Shown here one piece after another: positions 5,777 through 6,972 of a stretch of DNA of 6,972 nt. Numbering within the stretch: position 1 is the stretch's first letter; each line of letters begins with the position of its first letter. The position numbers and the translations under genes were made by a program. The stretch is taken from NCBI GenBank assembly GCA_028703735.1, contig JAQVMI010000095.1, positions 1-6,972 on the forward strand, in the 5' to 3' direction. A model generated the notes under the pieces. It was not told where the DNA came from and made no database searches. It saw only the letters and a list, made by a program, of their open reading frames with translations. The DNA is from Candidatus Cloacimonadota bacterium. GTDB taxonomy: Bacteria > Cloacimonadota > Cloacimonadia > Cloacimonadales > Cloacimonadaceae.

Positions 5777-6001
5777 TGAAAGGCACTTAATCTCTGCTAA
5801 TCCTGGATCTGATTCATACATTGCTATGCTTACTCGTATCCATAGGAGCGGAACCGAAAATAGAAATGGGCTGCGTAGTGTTGGTATCTAATCCATGATC
5901 ATTACAAGTGGATCGCTGTAGTCCTTGATGCCGCTAAAATGAAGGAAATCTCAAAGATAGGGAAGGCATCAACGACTCCAGACTTAGATACTTTGCTTTA
6001 A
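5772..6001 (+). pseudogene. displaced C-terminal part of the HQxxH gene
   Basis: The interval up to the next gene is open if two single-base shifts are allowed. Removing one G from GGG (5771-5773) gives a 39-codon frame beginning GNERHLISANPGSDSYIA and running to TAA 5889-5891. Adding one base near 5880-5882 joins it to a frame open from 5879 that includes HDHYKWIAVVLDAAKMKEIS and ends at TAA 5999-6001. Together they add about 75 ordinary-looking residues and fill the gap completely, leaving two bases before the convergent TPR gene's stop. The shifts are opposite in sign, so the last segment is in the original frame. Each stretch alone could be open by chance (very roughly one in ten at this composition), but both in exact succession is less likely. 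Alternatives are a separate decayed gene or noncoding spacer. Confidence 0.48.
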
Positions 6002-6003
6002 GC

Positions 6004-6972
6004 TCAATTGTTCAATGCACTTAAAGCACTAAGGGTTTCCTGTGTTTCAGGGTTATCTTCGCCAAATTGTTCTGATCGGATGGCAAGAGCTTTGTGGTAG
6101 TAATCCTTGGCATTATCCACCTTATTCAATTCGTGGTACAAACATCCCAAATCATGATAAGTTTCGGCAAGTTCGTGATGATTTGGCTGCAATTTGGCTT
6201 CCTTTATCTTTAAAGAGTCCTTAAAGTGCTGCTCTGATTTCTTAAAATTGCCCTGCTTTTGATACAATCTGGCTAAATCGTTCAGGGTATCGGCGTATTC
6301 GTGATTATCTTTGCCAAAAGCTTTTTCACGAATTTGCTTTGCTTTAAGGAACAAATCCTCTGCTTGCTGGTATTTTTTCTGTTCCACATAGGTATTTGCC
6401 AAATCATGATAGGAATCTGCCAAATCGGTGTGGTCGCTTCCCAAAGTTTTTCCTTTTATTGCCAAAGCCTTGCTGTGCAGGTTTTCCGCTTTTTCCATCA
6501 ATCCTTGCTCTCTATAGCATTCGCCCAATCCTTGCAGAGATTCTGCCACATCCAGGTTTTCGGGTTCCAAGGTTTTTACCCTTATTTCCAAAGAACGCAA
6601 AAATAGCTTTTCTGCTTCTTCATATTTTCCCATAATCATATAGTGTTGAGCCTGATCATGAAAGGTTTCCGCAAGCTCAGAATGCTGGCTGCCATAAATC
6701 TTTTCCCGCATTTTGCTTACCTGCTCGTATAGTTCTCCGGCTTCTTTGTTTTTGCCGGATTCGCTATATATATTTGCCAATAGATTTAATGAATCGGCAA
6801 TATCATGATGTTCCGCAGGAAGGATTCTCTGCCTTATTTCCAGTGCTTTTTGCACATACTCTTCTGCTTTATCCCACAATCCCTTATCCAGATACAGTTC
6901 TGCCAGATTATGTTTAGATTCGGCAAATTCTATATGATCGCTACCCAATGTTTTACGCCTAATGTTCATAGC
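6004..6972 (-). CDS. kinesin-light-chain-type TPR repeat protein (5' part outside window)
   Basis: The minus-strand frame is open from the window edge to TGA at 6004-6006. It consists entirely of 42-residue tetratricopeptide units of the kinesin-light-chain kind: seven units and a shorter last one. Each follows the plan A-L-x-I-R-x-K-x-L-G-x-D-H-x-x-x-A-x-S-x-x-x-L-A-x-x-Y, then x-x-G and K-A-E. The methionine at 6967-6969 is not the start: the codon before it is Ala, and A-M-N-I-R sits exactly where other units have A-L-A-I-R, so the protein continues beyond the window. Such repeats form a superhelix for protein-protein contacts. In bacteria they often follow a CHAT protease, NB-ARC/STAND ATPase or kinase domain, none of which can be seen here. 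The gene converges on the preceding gene with no obvious terminator between them. No signal peptide can be judged. Confidence 0.92.
   Translation of the reverse strand, partial: AMNIRRKTLGSDHIEFAESKHNLAELYLDKGLWDKAEEYVQKALEIRQRILPAEHHDIADSLNLLANIYSESGKNKEAGELYEQVSKMREKIYGSQHSELAETFHDQAQHYMIMGKYEEAEKLFLRSLEIRVKTLEPENLDVAESLQGLGECYREQGLMEKAENLHSKALAIKGKTLGSDHTDLADSYHDLANTYVEQKKYQQAEDLFLKAKQIREKAFGKDNHEYADTLNDLARLYQKQGNFKKSEQHFKDSLKIKEAKLQPNHHELAETYHDLGCLYHELNKVDNAKDYYHKALAIRSEQFGEDNPETQETLSALSALNN

Noticed and set aside
5925..5972. Eight-base inverted repeat TTGATGCC/GGCATCAA with a 32-base spacer, as a bidirectional terminator
   Set aside because: The loop is long, there is no T run, a match of this length is expected by chance in a gap of this size, and the interval probably codes for protein.
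6042..6635. Several plus-strand open frames opposite the TPR gene
   Set aside because: They mirror the low-stop antisense of a repetitive coding region and have no ribosome sites or domain motifs.

Overview
The window is a compact stretch of low-GC bacterial DNA. Genes lie close together, usually preceded by AAGGAG-like Shine-Dalgarno sites, and there is no RNA gene, CRISPR array or transposase. Nothing in the sequence fixes the phylum. The mix is an accessory region of small enzyme-like and unrecognised proteins, followed by a kinesin-light-chain-type TPR protein.

Region 1 (1-3266, + strand) is a run of codirectional genes. In order they are: the 3' end of a gene ending in a membrane anchor (1-132); a protein with a PD-(D/E)xK-like nuclease signature and a glycine-zipper hydrophobic C-terminal region (140-1231); a ROK/ASKHA-type sugar-kinase-like protein without the ROK zinc motif (1304-2167); a small CGxWC cysteine-motif protein (2219-2497); possibly a tiny ORF with a non-standard start (2497-2601); and a papain-like/C39-like cysteine peptidase homologue (2595-3266). 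Gaps are 7 to about 100 bases, so this may be one operon. The combination of nuclease-like membrane protein, kinase and cysteine peptidase is the best candidate here for an undescribed conflict or regulatory cassette. That role is inference only.

Region 2 (3311-4829) is visibly richer in G+C. It holds a complete MacroD-type macrodomain protein (3311-3802), a pair of inverted copies of a palindromic intergenic repeat (3807-3840 and 3887-3922), and a double-CxxC zinc-ribbon protein (3970-4725). The C-terminus of the zinc-ribbon protein appears displaced by frameshifts.

Region 3 (4919-6001) holds a protein with an HQxxH/ExxAN signature that looks like a degenerate zinc-peptidase core. It too appears to continue, through two single-base frameshifts, across the whole interval up to the next gene. 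The recurrence of such shifts in neighbouring genes means either homopolymer sequencing errors or real decay. Raw reads would decide.

Region 4 (6004-6972, - strand) is the 3' part of a TPR gene with 42-residue kinesin-light-chain-like repeats. It runs off the window and converges on region 3 with almost no spacer.
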